From the NCBI RefSeq assembly GCF_017654505.1, contig NC_054538.1:58961684-59025683 (forward strand): a DNA stretch of 64,000 bases. Reading direction: 5' to 3'. This stretch comes from Polyodon spathula. Lineage: Eukaryota > Chordata > Actinopteri > Acipenseriformes > Polyodontidae. Position numbers and translations under genes: made by a program. The notes below the pieces were generated by a model that was not told the DNA's origin, ran no database searches, and worked only from the letters and a program-made list of their open reading frames with translations. Below, piece by piece: positions 23,555 to 35,078 of this stretch (the stretch's first letter is position 1; every line of letters starts with the position of its first letter).

Positions 23555-24590
23555 TATAAATACATGTTAATTTGGATTCATATGTTGTTTTTTTCTGACC
23601 TTATGTGAACGAAAAGACCGTTTTCTCATTAGAAATAGGTACATTTCAAAATATCACTGTCCTGGTCACAAAAGCAAAGTTTGTGGGGAATAATAGCCAT
23701 TTTCTATACTTTTGAGGCATAAGCAATTAGGAAATAACACTACCCAGGAACAAAAATTGTGTTACATAGTGATATCAGCTAAATGCATAATACGCTTAAT
23801 GGTATAAAGCTGCGTGGTCCCGAAGTTCATTGTACATTGCATTTTACTTTGGATAATTGCGTAATGCATAATGCAGCAGATTGTATGCGACCGGAGGACT
23901 CATTCTATTTGCTCCATGGTACAGCCAATTACAAAGCAGCAATGTTAGAGATTGACAGTGCACACCCACGAGTGCTGTCAACGGTCTGTTGCTATACGCA
24001 TATTGTCAACGTTGCATTGCAATGCGCATCTTTGCTTCAGCTCCACTGGCTTTGAACGTTCTAGTGTTTATGAAAAAAAAAAGAATGTTCCAGTGTTTCA
24101 GAAATAGCAGTGACACAGAGCGCATAGCAATGGTTTGACAGAGGGAAAAGCGGCAAGAAAGACACAGAAAATGGCAAAGCGAATTTGTAAAACTCTCGAA
24201 CCGCAGCACACTATGAGCCATCATGGTGGTAATGGTTGTCAGTCTTATGACAGTTTTTACAGTGTGTAATCACTCAATTGGCCGAGTACTGTGCAGGCTT
24301 CTATCAAGTAGGTTTTTTGCTATTTTGCTATGTTGTAGTCACAAGATCAGTAGTAAGATACTGTATGCACCTGTTTAACTTTTATGTGTAACTGTACTGT
24401 ATTACAATAACTTAGTTTATGCCGACTGTTATATACATTGTTAGGTTTTCATATCGTACGTTGCCAGAGAATAGTGTTGTTTGCATTGCTTGTATAATGT
24501 ATTTCAAGTTGGTTGGAATTTGAACAGGCAACGATAATAGACATGGAGCCAGTGTAGCTGGAGGAACGGGAGAGGTTGTATATGATACAG

Positions 24591-25070
24591 TGTGAACAGG
24601 CTGGCTGTAGGGTGATGTCTGGCCAGAAAGGAGTACACAGACAGGCAGTACTGGCAGGTGAAACTGAGATGCTGAACACATAGAAAAAATAAAAGACTTA
24701 TACAAAACAGTACACGGCACTTTAGGGTAAATTAAATAGACGAACAAAATGACAAAACAGTGGACGAACAGACAACAGCACGTTGTAGCAATTATTTTTC
24801 TTACTTTTTATTCTCCTCTCCACACCCATTCTTCACTCACAAACACACAACCCAGTGTGAGTGAAACATGCATCTATATATGCTATTGTGCTGGGATTCA
24901 ACTGTTCACTTGAATCCCAGCACGTGAACTAATTTGTGCAATCCCAGTGCTCAAATACTATTATATACTTTAAATGCACGTGAAGTGTTTGTGCAATCAC
25001 CGTGCCTAAATACAACTATATATTTTAAATCACTTGTGCTACACAGATCCATTTATATCCCATGCAGCAA
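24591..25070 (-). mobile_element. Divergent solitary LTR, family A
   Basis: It aligns along its length with the LTRs at 26987-27600 and 61437-61972. Landmarks in shared order are GGTGATGTCTGGCCAGAAA, an AATAAA-containing purine-rich block, CACACAACCCAGTGTGAGTG and CCGTGCCTAAATACAACTAT. It is the most diverged copy. A palindrome around CTGGGATTCAA/TTGAATCCCAG at about 24890-24921 replaces the stem of the other copies. Ends are approximate. Confidence 0.5.
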
Positions 25071-25900
25071 TATCTATACACCAACATTAATACAACACAT
25101 AAAACAAAATCCACACATGTTGCAGTGGTACAAAGGCATAGCAGGGGAGGCCAAGGAGGAAGGAGCTACAGTAATCAAGGCAGGTGAAGATGAGAGAGTG
25201 GACCAGAAGTTTAATAGCAGAAAAGAAATGACAAAAAGTCGAAGATGACGCTGAGGTTACCAGCAGAGAGGGATGGAATGAGGGACAAGGGAGGGAATGA
25301 AATGGTGGGGCAGGGTGTGGGAGAAGAGCGGAAGGGAAGAACAGGATTTCAGTTTTAGTATTTCAGTAGGAACAACCGATGGGATTCTTTTCTCTTTTGT
25401 AATGTAAACCAATCCGTAACCAAATCCAAAGATTTGTTTTGCATGAGATAAAATTAGATAGTAGTGGTGGGGACCAACCAATAAGTAACTTTGCTGCAAC
25501 ATCTGCACATGTTGGAGTAAGATATGAGCCTCCAGTGCTTTTGCTGTTTCTTTTGCTTCTGGTGTTGATGGTTGATTAGCTAATTGCAGTCACCTTGGTG
25601 CATTATCACACACAGCGGCTGCAATGCTGGCTCCAGGGATCAACCAAAGTGCTGCCTCCCTAGTGCTTCAACACGGCAACCATCTGGAATGGGCTAGGTG
25701 GGGCACGTTACAGGGGTCGTCAACTGGGCCTCTCCTATCTTAAGTGGTTCGTCGACTAGCTCACGACACCTCGGGAAGGTTCGATAGTGATGCTGGCATC
25801 CCAGCACCACTCCACTCCATCCCAACCCAGCCCAGCCCAGTTTACTTACCTTAGTCATCCATTCCTTTTTATTGATTAAATATAGAACACTTTATCCATA

Positions 25901-26859
25901 GGCCCTGTCCACACTACATAACTGAACTCAAGAACTGTACTCAAAAACGGTTTAATTAATCCATCTCAAAGTGTCCACGCTAAAGTACCGTTTCATGTTT
26001 AGTCGGGCTTAATGCGTCCCAACACTATTAAAATAGTTTGGTTAGTTTCTAGCAGCGCAACGAACAGTTGAAATTAATGCGATAGTATCCCACCATGAAC
26101 TGAATTCTACTTTAAAATGATGTGTTTTGCTTCAGATTTATAGACGTCCATATTGCTAAAAAGAAATAAAACAAGTATTTTGGGGAAAAAGTAAATGCAA
26201 ACACACACACAAGTAGGGCTTGAAGTTTTCGGGTTTTATTTTTAATCAGGTGATGTCCCTTTAAATAAATTGAGCCGATTCATTTTTCATAGTTAAACCC
26301 AGAAAAAAAGCTGTTAATTACAAAACAGTATTTCTACCTTCATATCTTGCTTGAGCCTAATTCTGGTCCCTTTAATTTTATTTCAAACAGAGCTGACAAA
26401 TTACATGAATTGTTCATCCCCGATCCTACTTTTAACTTGCATTTCATTTTTGCAGTTGTCTAATTTAACGTTTTGCTTTTGTTGTTTTCCCCACTAGTTT
26501 AACAGAGATGTCCTAACATATAATCTTTTTCTAAGCATAAAAATTTATACCCAGTGTGGCGTGTACACTGACAGCAAGTCCTTCAGGTGCCTGTTCTGTG
26601 TATTTCAGCAACCATTTTAGAAAGCATTTTGGGATATTGCAGGATACAAAAAAATATAGTTTGGTATTACAGCGTCCACACTTCTGATAAACCGCACTAC
26701 ATGATGCAATCTAATTGGAACCGGACTTGAGACTGCCCCCTGAGGTGGTCTCAAGTACGATATTAAACGTTGCATAGTGTGGATGCAAACCGTATTTAGC
26801 ACTTTTAAGTATGTTTTAAAGGCAACTAATGTGGTTTAAAGGCATAGTGTGGTCAGGGC
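25901..26859. mobile_element. Non-autonomous DNA transposon, possibly Harbinger-like
   Basis: The left end, GGCCCTGTCCACACTACATA, is mirrored on the right by GGCATAGTGTGGTCAGGGC. ATA lies just outside both ends, a 3-bp duplication that would fit PIF/Harbinger. Further inside, TAAACCGTTT-like words occur on both sides. No transposase was recognised in the 0.95 kb. The superfamily is inferred. Confidence 0.5.
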
Positions 26860-26986
26860 AATAGTGTTCCGCTTTTCTGGTTTATTCTGAATTTACAGGA
26901 TTTTTTTTAACTGAACGTCGGTTTTTACTGATTTATACCCGATTTTTGTCTAGTCAATATTTTGCCGGTACTATTTTCTAGGGAAT

Positions 26987-27600
26987 TGTGGCAATGTTGC
27001 CCAGCCCCTGTGTGTATTTCTGTGTTGTATGTTGTGTGTTAATGTTGGTGTATAGTCATTGGTACACGGGATATAATATGGGTTATGCGCACAAGTTTTT
27101 AAAATGTATATTTGTATTTAGGCATGAGGATTGCACAGCACTTCATGTGCAGGTAAAATGTAATAATATGTGAGCATGGGGAATTGCACTTTTATTAATT
27201 CACATGCAGTTGTACCGAGACTCCAATTGAATGATTGATGAGTAATCGAGTCTCGGTACAGCTGCATAAAAGCAGCATGTTTTCACTCACTCGGGGTTGT
27301 GTGTTTGGTGAGCGGAGAACGGGATTGGAGACGGAGGTAATAAGAATAGTTAAAGTTAAAATAATATCAGCTCACCGTGTTTGTCTGTGTAGTCCGTTTT
27401 GTTTGTCTCTTTATTTTGGCTAAAGTGCTGTGTCCTGTGTTTTGTTTGTTTTACAATCTTTTATTTTCTGTTTGTTCATTTATTAAATGCTAAGCACAAG
27501 CAAGCAAGCTCTCAGCTTCACCAAACTCCACCTCTCTGTTTATTCTGTGTTGGTTCCTGGTTCTGGTCTGACGTCACCCACTATAGCCGTCTTAATGACA
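26987..27600 (+). mobile_element. Solitary LTR, family A
   Basis: It begins TGTGGCAATGTTGCCC and ends CCGTCTTAATGACA. GGAAT precedes it and GGAGT follows it, a 4 of 5 match. An inverted pair, GTACCGAGACTCCAATTGA and CGAGTCTCGGTACAGCTGC, sits at 27210-27268, just upstream of a CATAAAAGC box. A TTATTAAATGC signal lies near 27480. Copies at 61437-61972 and 53372-53860 are in the opposite orientation. No internal coding part adjoins it. Confidence 0.75.
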
Positions 27601-27776
27601 GGAGTACACAATATTTTGATTAAAATGCTATTTTATTTTGACTCCGACATTGTAATAAGCAGCCCTGCACTGTATCCTCGGAGGATACAGCATACGTTTA
27701 GACATCAGAGGATCAAATAACATTCAATCGTGGTTCTCTGTCACTTCACAAACACATTATCACCAGACTTTGTTGG

Positions 27777-28072
27777 TGTGACAAAGAGAGAATGGATTCT
27801 TGTTTTAGATCTCCCTTCCGACCGGTGAGGACGTTAGGGAGGAGGAGCAGTCACCCCCAGGGGAGGTGGAAGTCGGCCACCTGGAAAGGGGGCGGAGCCG
27901 CGGTGCGCAACGTGATTGACCCGGTTGGGAAGCGCGGTGGCAATCAGGGATTGGTTGACGGTGGTTGCCCTTGCTGACCAATTGGGACGGGATGGAGCAT
28001 ACAAATGGGGGCGTGGCCCATGGCTTTGTTCCTTATGGCAAGGTACAGAAAGACAGAGAGCGAGAGACAGAG

Positions 28073-28159
<87 letters not shown>

Positions 28160-28566
28160 ACAAACAAACGGGTTGTTTTATTTTGGCCCTGGTAACCCCT
28201 CTCCTTTTTATCCTAGAGCACTAACGGGATGCTACGGAGAAGTGCGTCGTAGGAGCGAGTACCCGGAAGTGCTCAGGTCACGGGAGCGTGTCATTTCGGA
28301 CATGGATTGCGAAGGGGAGACGGAGTGTTTTTTTTGTTTGTTTATTTATTGTTTGGGACTGCAACCCAGTTACACTTTCTGTGGTCGGGTTACACATTGT
28401 TGTGTATCCCGGCTTCCTTATTGTTTATTATTGTTATTGTAAGTATACTTATTATTTTTGTTGAATGTGCTTTCCCTGACCTGGGGAAGGAAATAAAAAC
28501 CTCAGGCACAGAAAACTGGACTGGAGTCTCCTGATTTTACACCACCGCTACGCACATTCTGCCACA
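27777..28566 (+). mobile_element. Solitary LTR, family B, with 5-bp duplication GTTGG
   Basis: The element TGTGACAAAGAGAG...CATTCTGCCACA is flanked by GTTGG at 27772-27776 and 28567-28571. A GGAAATAAAAACC polyadenylation signal lies near 28490. A long GAAA tract at 28072-28160 interrupts the transcribed part. The 5' 160 bases match the minus-strand LTR at 54063-54477 (CTCCCTTCCGACC, GTGGAAGTCGGCCA, AAAGGGGGCGGAGC). It is GC-rich compared with its surroundings. Confidence 0.85.
28072..28160. repeat. (GAAA)n microsatellite
   Basis: About 22 GAAA/GAAAG units inside the LTR. All frames through it give long Lys-Glu-Arg strings with no biological meaning. Confidence 0.95.
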
Positions 28567-28571
28567 GTTGG

Positions 28572-31140
28572 CCAATCAAAGTTTGACAGTTGCTCAGTGT
28601 AATAACTACTAGCTTGAAATACTTACACAAAAATATAATATTTTTAGTGGATGAGGAATAGGGAGAAAACTTTAATCAGTGTATGAATATTCAAAAGAAA
28701 ACAAATGTTTTGAAGTATAAAAAAAGCAAAAATAGCAGAAAGGGGTCAGATGAGACAGAGGATGCATAGCGCTGCAAATACTGCTGCATTGAGGTACATG
28801 TTCACGCTGACAATAAAAGAACATACTGAAAAATAAGCGACACATTAAATTAATTAAATTCACTAATAAAGTGAACAGAGACACAAGCACTTTAATAAAA
28901 AGAAAGCACAGAATGACTGTGTGTTTATCAGAGCGCTGTGCTTTGCTGGGGAGCCAGTGTTTATTGCAGATGTATGTATTGGTGACTTTGTGCGACAGTA
29001 CTTTCCATCAGCTAAAACACTGCCCAATGCTTTAGTCGGTAAACTTATGGAATGCATTAATGGAACTGTCCAGTGTGATTTTTGACATGTCTCCATATGG
29101 CTTGCACTGCCGAGTTCTGTCAATTTTCTTTTCTTTTTATGATTTCAAGGCGAATAAACCTGGCTTGATGTCATGTTCATACCTTCTGTAGATAATGGTT
29201 CTGTCAGCACAGCAGTTGTCCAAACGTTTGCAAAGTACAGGCTAACTTGAGAAAATGTGGCTCTGACTTGCACAGATTCTGCTTCATCATACATGCCAGG
29301 GACATTAAACTTAATCAGAAACCAGAACTGCTATTCATCAGATCCACATGTAAAGTGTGTATATTGAGATTTTTTCTCCCCTGATTTTTACAGATGTTTC
29401 AATTAAAAACTATTTTTTTACCAATTGTATCTCTATTTTAATATATGTATAAACTCCGAAAAATTCCCTGAATTTTTTTTTCAAGATAAAAATAAAAAAT
29501 GCGGAACACTACTTATCCACTGCTATTGCGCCATGCTCTTAAGACTACCTGTTTTACCCACGCTACGTACCTTCATCAACCTCCACAAGAGTCTTAGAAC
29601 CCCACATGCACTCTAGTAAATGGTACACCATTTCTGTATGGTTTGCACCACCTCCTTCCAATTAGGAGAAGAGTCCTCTACTTAATGCAGCCCTCCTCCT
29701 CTGCTTCCTTATATGCCTCCTTTGTTATTTGTTGTCTTCTATCTTCTACACCAAACCTCTCACACCCTTAAGCATAGATGGTATCACCGAACTTATCCAG
29801 CTTCCTTTCTACTGTTCCACTTAACTTCTTCAACTAAAAACAGAGACCCTTGTCAGATGTGTGCCAAGCCATTTTCTCAGAGGCTCTTGAACCAGTTAAC
29901 CCTCGGTTTGCACCCAATAAGGTGTAACAACATATTTAAATGACACTTGAAACCTACCTAAAACCATTATCTGAGGCCATTGTTATTAACAAGTGGTGGT
30001 GTTCAATTATATTCCAGTATGGTTGATATTCTTGGCTGTCAGCTAAACTACATATAAATGACAGCTGGTTGAGAGTGGCTTGTGAATTAATTCAAACTTT
30101 TGATGACATTACATTGCTATTACCGGAGTTCCTAAGCATGTCAGATATGGCTTTGTGTGGCTCACAAAAAAGAATGTCACAGCATATTATGTAATGGATT
30201 TTATTGGGTCGTTATTGAGGAAAAATGCAAAAAGAAAATTTTTACCTGTGTATTTTAATGGAGGTGTCAGCAAAGCCTGTGGGTGGGATTACAATGGTAA
30301 ATATATTGATAAATATAAAGAAGGTTATATATTGACTAATGTCAAAGGAGAAATACATGTGTATCAGTATTGGTGATTTGCTGTCTTTCTTTCAGGTTCC
30401 TACATTAGGACAAAGGTTTATACCTTAATCACATTGACGATTGTCCAGTGTAACCCCACCATTTCCCTTTACATGAATGCCTAGGCTAGTATTAAAATGA
30501 AGGCTGTCTGGCTGAAATGTTGCTTTGTTTTTATCTTTGTTCTTTTTAAATAATAATTCACTGGACATGAGCGAGGGCTGCAAGTAGAAGGGAACCTCGG
30601 GAACTGCTATCCTATAATTCAGTGGATGTATCGCTACAGCCGCCATTACTGGAGCCCACTAGGAGGGTATACAAAGCATTGGACATACAGCTAAATAAAC
30701 TGACTTTCTCCACAATTTTCTTAGACAATTTATTACCAAATTGATTATTGGATGCCAGAACGAGAAGGTGTTGGGAATACATGCTGCCATAATAAATGTA
30801 GACAGAACCAATATAGTCATGACGATAATGAAAATACATCATAGCTGACAGAACACAGAGTGGGATGCAACATATAAGGACACCGTATGTTGGGATATTT
30901 GGGATACTGATCCCGGAAGTAGTACCCAGTAATGGAAATTATTGTATAATAAAATAGTCAGTGTGCGATATTAGCTACATGATCTGCACTTCACTTTGTC
31001 AAAGGGAAAAATGGGAAAAAACTGTGATTTATGCATAATGTTTTAATATGAATTCTTAAAAATACCTACAGATATCAACAGCTATATCAACACATTTAAT
31101 TTCATGTGTTGATATTACTCTGTTTACCTTTTTCACAATA
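28572..31140. other. Stretch without assignable genes
   Basis: No family match. Two open patches (28.9-29.3 kb, mixed strands; and 30107-30376, plus strand) read somewhat protein-like but carry no motif I know. They are discussed under findings. Confidence 0.45.
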
Positions 31141-31143
31141 ATG

Positions 31144-31346
31144 TTGTGGCAGAACAGGAGCTGGGAACCATCTTGGCTTGGGTGTGGGCGAAAACAGCCT
31201 GGGGTCAAGATGGCTGTCATTTGTGCAGCCACATTATTTAATTGTTTACTTGATTGAAGAATGGGGAAAGTATGGAATGAGATTTGTTTTTAATCCTCTA
31301 ATCACCACCTTTGCCCCACACCCAAGCCAAGATGGCTGCCAGCCAC

Positions 31347-31390
<44 letters not shown>

Positions 31391-31412
31391 CAGAGCCTCT
31401 GCTCTACCACAA
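31144..31412. mobile_element. Inverted-repeat element with (CA)n in one arm
   Basis: The left arm begins TTGTGGCAGAACAGGAGCTG and includes CCATCTTGGCTTGGGTGTGG. The right arm is its inverted counterpart: CCACACCCAAGCCAAGATGG, a CA tract, then GAGCCTCTGCTCTACCACAA. The arms are about 55 bases, not counting the CA tract. It looks like a foldback or MITE. Target duplication was not found. Confidence 0.6.
31350..31388. repeat. (CA)n microsatellite
   Basis: About 19 CA units inserted in the right arm of the inverted-repeat element. Confidence 0.95.
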
Positions 31413-32049
31413 TGTGAATTGTAATTGTTCTGTAACAATGTATACACTTTTTTATGGTTGATGCAGGAAAAAATAAAGGACCTAACGTATAGATCTTTTC
31501 TGTGAGTTTTTAACTGCACATGTTGGGCTATTTGTGAATGATGCAACTTTTAAAGTTACCCATATAAACTATGTTCCTTGTTTTTCAGGCATCAAATGGC
31601 TTATGCACTCTATCCCTGTCAGCCCCATGTATGCTGAGGATGCGTTTTATATTCTCCCTTGGAGCACTAGTCTGTGACATTTAAGTAGGATTTTCTGAAA
31701 CACCGGGATCAAGACCTTACTCATTTCATTCGAGACTTGCTTAGCTCACTAAATTAGAGTTATTTTACAGATCATTTTGCCTCAAAAGCCGCAGAGTCCC
31801 CCAGTGTTTAGTTTTACTCACAAGTGTAATTCCTTGGTGTCAGTGTCACCTCATGCTTTCACATTTAACTTATTTATTCTATGTACTTTACTCTATCAGA
31901 AAGCAGGCCTAGTCTGTTTACATTTCGCAAAGGTAGCTGTAGGGTACAAGTTTCAGCTTCTCTTGGGCTTGTCCCTTTATCACTTTATTAGTAGGTGTAT
32001 TTGTAGTTGTATCATTTATTGTAATTTGTTCGTTTTTATTATTACAACC

Positions 32050-32552
32050 TGTGACAGGGTGATCGCAGTGCACAGGTGTGGTGACGTCAGGCCAGAAGCA
32101 GGAACTGAAACCGGTACTGCAATAAAAGGTTTAAACAAAACAAAACAAAACACTTGCTCACCGAGCAAAACAAAAGATGTAAACCAAAAACAATTCTTTA
32201 CTTTTTTTAAGTTTAATTTTAATTCTCCTTTCCTCTCCTCTCTTGTTCCTCCTTTCAAACACTTCACCTGCTTTTATATTAGTGACTGTGGGATTAACTA
32301 ACTATCACTTATTCAGTAAGCCCTTGGTCACATTTCTGCATGAGTTTACTAAATTATACTGGCAGAGGGTGAGCTGCCAAACTTGCCTCTGCCAGAACGC
32401 ACACACACGGCTTTAGCCTTCATAAATATAAATACAAAATAATAACTGCAAAGGGGCGGAGGGGTACCCCGTTATAAAATAAACAAACAATATTAAACAG
32501 CAGGGCTTTTCCCTGCCCCCTTTCCATACGCAGGGCTCCTCGCCCCGTCACA
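32050..32552 (-). mobile_element. Solitary LTR with 5-bp duplication CAACC
   Basis: On the minus strand it runs from TGTGACGGGGCGAGGAGCCC to CGATCACCCTGTCACA. CAACC flanks both sides (32045-32049 and 32553-32557), an exact match. A TATAAAAGCAGG box is present about 230 bases from the 3' end on that strand, and a CTTTTATTGCAG stretch follows. No family A or B similarity beyond the terminal bases and the GACGTCA-GCCAGAAGCAGGA block near the 3' end. Confidence 0.85.
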
Positions 32553-32559
32553 CAACCTT

Positions 32560-34980
32560 ACTGAATATTTTGAACTGAATTCACTTATACTTAGCTAAGA
32601 AATGGGCAATATACAAATACAGTATGTGTAACACCTTGTAACAAATTCCTATTTAATCACCTACTGAAACACATTTTTTTTTGGCTTCCAGCAATTCCAA
32701 AGGGAACAGGGCAACAAGAGAAAAAGATTAGTTTGGGCTTCAGATAGTGACAGGGACAGTCTAACTGGATTCTGAAAATGTACAGCACCTATCTTTGGAT
32801 GCTCCGCACTTTGATGGTGTTACAGCACTCTGGATGCTGCATTACATATACCCAGACTGTACTTGAGCCATTCACAAAATTACTTTGAGAATTGGAGAGG
32901 CTCTGGGGTGCTAAAACTGATTATGAGATTTTTCTTTGCTTGACAAGATGAGCAGGGTGTGTGAAGTAGTGGGCTGTTATGTGGATTGACTGCAGGCAGA
33001 TTTCAATCAAAAGAAGCTTGTTTGCAGACCATTGAAACCAAAACTCCAGAAATTATTGTTTTGGGTGATAATTGCAGTTTGGTAAAGAGTAAGGCATTTT
33101 ATCAGTATGGCATTAATCAAACAGATTGCTCAGTTCTTTAATGAGAGTTTTTTGTAAAACCACTTTGGACTCCAGGGTTTTAAGGCTGATATAATATTAT
33201 AATTATCTTTTTTAGTTGTCCTATCACATGATTTATGTAACTTACACGATTCCGTCATTTCATTAGGAACAGTCGCATGTTGCTGGTGCTGTTTTAATTG
33301 GAGTGATGCAAAGTACCATTTTGAGTCATGTGGTCTAATTGGAGAATATACTGTATAAAACGTTGATAGATTTCAGTGTGTTTGTAAGGGCTTGATTGGT
33401 GCCAAACTGATTGGTTCATCAGTGTCTGCGTTTGCAATTACATTGAATACCTATTGTATCATCTGTCTTCAAAAACAAATGCTGAGTGGTCTGTATGCTG
33501 TTTTGTGCTGCAGTTTATCAGTAGTGCAGTTCCTTAAATGAAAATAATGAGCAAAACATAATCAACAGAGCAATACACACATAATTAGTCAGGCGGAGTA
33601 TGCACAGCATTATATCACTCAGAAAACCTCATGTTACAGCGTGACAGCATGCCCTTAATGGGCAAATGATTACTTCAAAGGACTGTAGGTGAGTTTGAAA
33701 AAAAAAAAAGTATATGGATGAAAGGATAAGAGCATAGAAGCAATAGCAAGAAGCCCTTCGCCCTAAAATTACAACAACATTTTGCAATGCGTAGGAAAAC
33801 TTCGAGAATCTATGCCTTCCTGAGTTGCTTGAATTGTTTGAAAAGGGGGCAACCAAGTTCTGAGGGCTGGTACTAATGACTGGATATAATGTTATGTATG
33901 TGGAAGAAATCTATCAGTGTCTAACTAACTAATGCTGCTTGTCCTTATTAGAGAACTTACCTAAACTGCACATTTGGTTTTTAAATATGATTTTAAAATT
34001 GTTTGGTTGGTCAAAATGATGATGAATGAACATAGTTAATACAATTAATACCGCTATTTATTAGTAGTTTCTGTATGATTATTTTAGTAAACATCTAGGA
34101 TTTGAATCATGCTGAAGAACACATTGCTCTTGCTATCTAAGCATCTGAGGTTAAGTTTGTATAGATTTTAATTGCTTTTGAAAGTCTGCATGTTTCAAGA
34201 AGTGCTGTAAATGTGTTGTATCATTCACTGCCAAATCTGCAGTGCTACATCTATAACTTCAAGCACTTTAAATATAATAAGATATATATTTTGTTAAAGC
34301 TAGTTAAATGGATTGAATATTTATATTCAATGCAATATAGTATTTTATAGTTATTGTATGCCTAATAAACTAAATTTACCATTTGCAGTATGGTCACTGA
34401 TACTGTCTCTCTCAAGATTGAACTAATTTATAATTCTCATCTTTATGAAGGGCCTTGATCAGGTACACAAGAAGCTCTCCTTACTACTCATTTTTCTAGT
34501 ACACAAAGAGGAAGTCATTAAATCAAGTTTCAAATCTGTTCAGGGTTGATAATTGGCTTATTGATACTATTTATCAAGTTCTGAACATAGTGTTTCCTAT
34601 GTCTTTATTCTTAGACAGGGAGGAGTAAGTTCCAAGTATTGTATTTGCGTATTTTGACGCTTGAATCTATGTGCTATCAAATTAGAACCTAAAAATTATA
34701 TAGCAATAGCCCACCTGGAGTCTAGAAGGTTCTTAGCCAAACAGAAGCACAACTGAGTTGCAGTGTGTGTTTTCTGTAAATGGTATTGATTGCGCCAACT
34801 CTGTTATCATTCCTACAACAAGGGGAACATCTACGGTAGACAGTCAAGTAAGAACAGAGTTTGTGGCAATCAAGGACTAAATAATAATGTGGACAAGATT
34901 CTATATTTTACATTTGAACAACATTTGATATCAGTAACTTGTGCCGTACTTCTTTCCGAAGGTATTGGTTGCATTTCACT
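32560..34980. other. Unique-looking AT-rich stretch
   Basis: Nothing recognised on either strand apart from short A-runs. Confidence 0.5.
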
Positions 34981-34993
34981 CAAAACATGCGCG

Positions 34994-34995
34994 TG

Positions 34996-35064
<69 letters not shown>
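34994..35064. repeat. (CA)n(TA)n microsatellite
   Basis: A short CA tract followed by about 52 bases of TA, 15 bases outside the left arm of the long-inverted-repeat element. Confidence 0.95.
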
Positions 35065-35070
<6 letters not shown>

Positions 35071-35078
35071 TTATGAGC

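Larger units (their letters stand above)
21703..23771 (+). mobile_element. CACTA-like (CMC-type) DNA transposon, interrupted by a solo LTR
   Basis: Inverted arms of about 120 bp bound it: 21703-21827 and 23645-23771. The outer bases are CACTGTG on the left and, inverted, CACTATG on the right, and ATA lies directly outside both ends. CACTA/CACTG ends with 3-bp duplications are diagnostic of CACTA/EnSpm-type elements. Without the LTR it is about 1.3 kb, so it is an internally deleted copy. It carries the protein fragment at 22794-23554. Confidence 0.65.
21586..24291. mobile_element. pogo/Tigger-like element hosting two later insertions
   Basis: The left end, ACAGTAGACTCTTAATTG, and the reverse complement of the right end, ACAGTACTCGGCCAATTG, share a common pattern. 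TA precedes the left end and TG follows the right end, compatible with a TA target and one mutation. Repeated ATAATTGCATAA words near the left end are also seen on the right side at 23855-23885. No transposase is readable. The CACTA-like element sits inside it. Confidence 0.4.

Noticed and set aside
25510..25860. Possible SINE near TCGTCAACTGGGCC
   Set aside because: GC-richer and SINE-like in feel, but no second copy, terminal repeat or A/B box was found in this window.
28005..28442. Long frames with Lys-Glu-Arg or Phe-Leu-Ser strings
   Set aside because: They are translations of the GAAA microsatellite inside a solitary LTR, not proteins.
31777..32301. Plus-strand frame of 174 codons
   Set aside because: It has no family match, a low-complexity composition and runs into a minus-strand LTR, so it is most likely chance.
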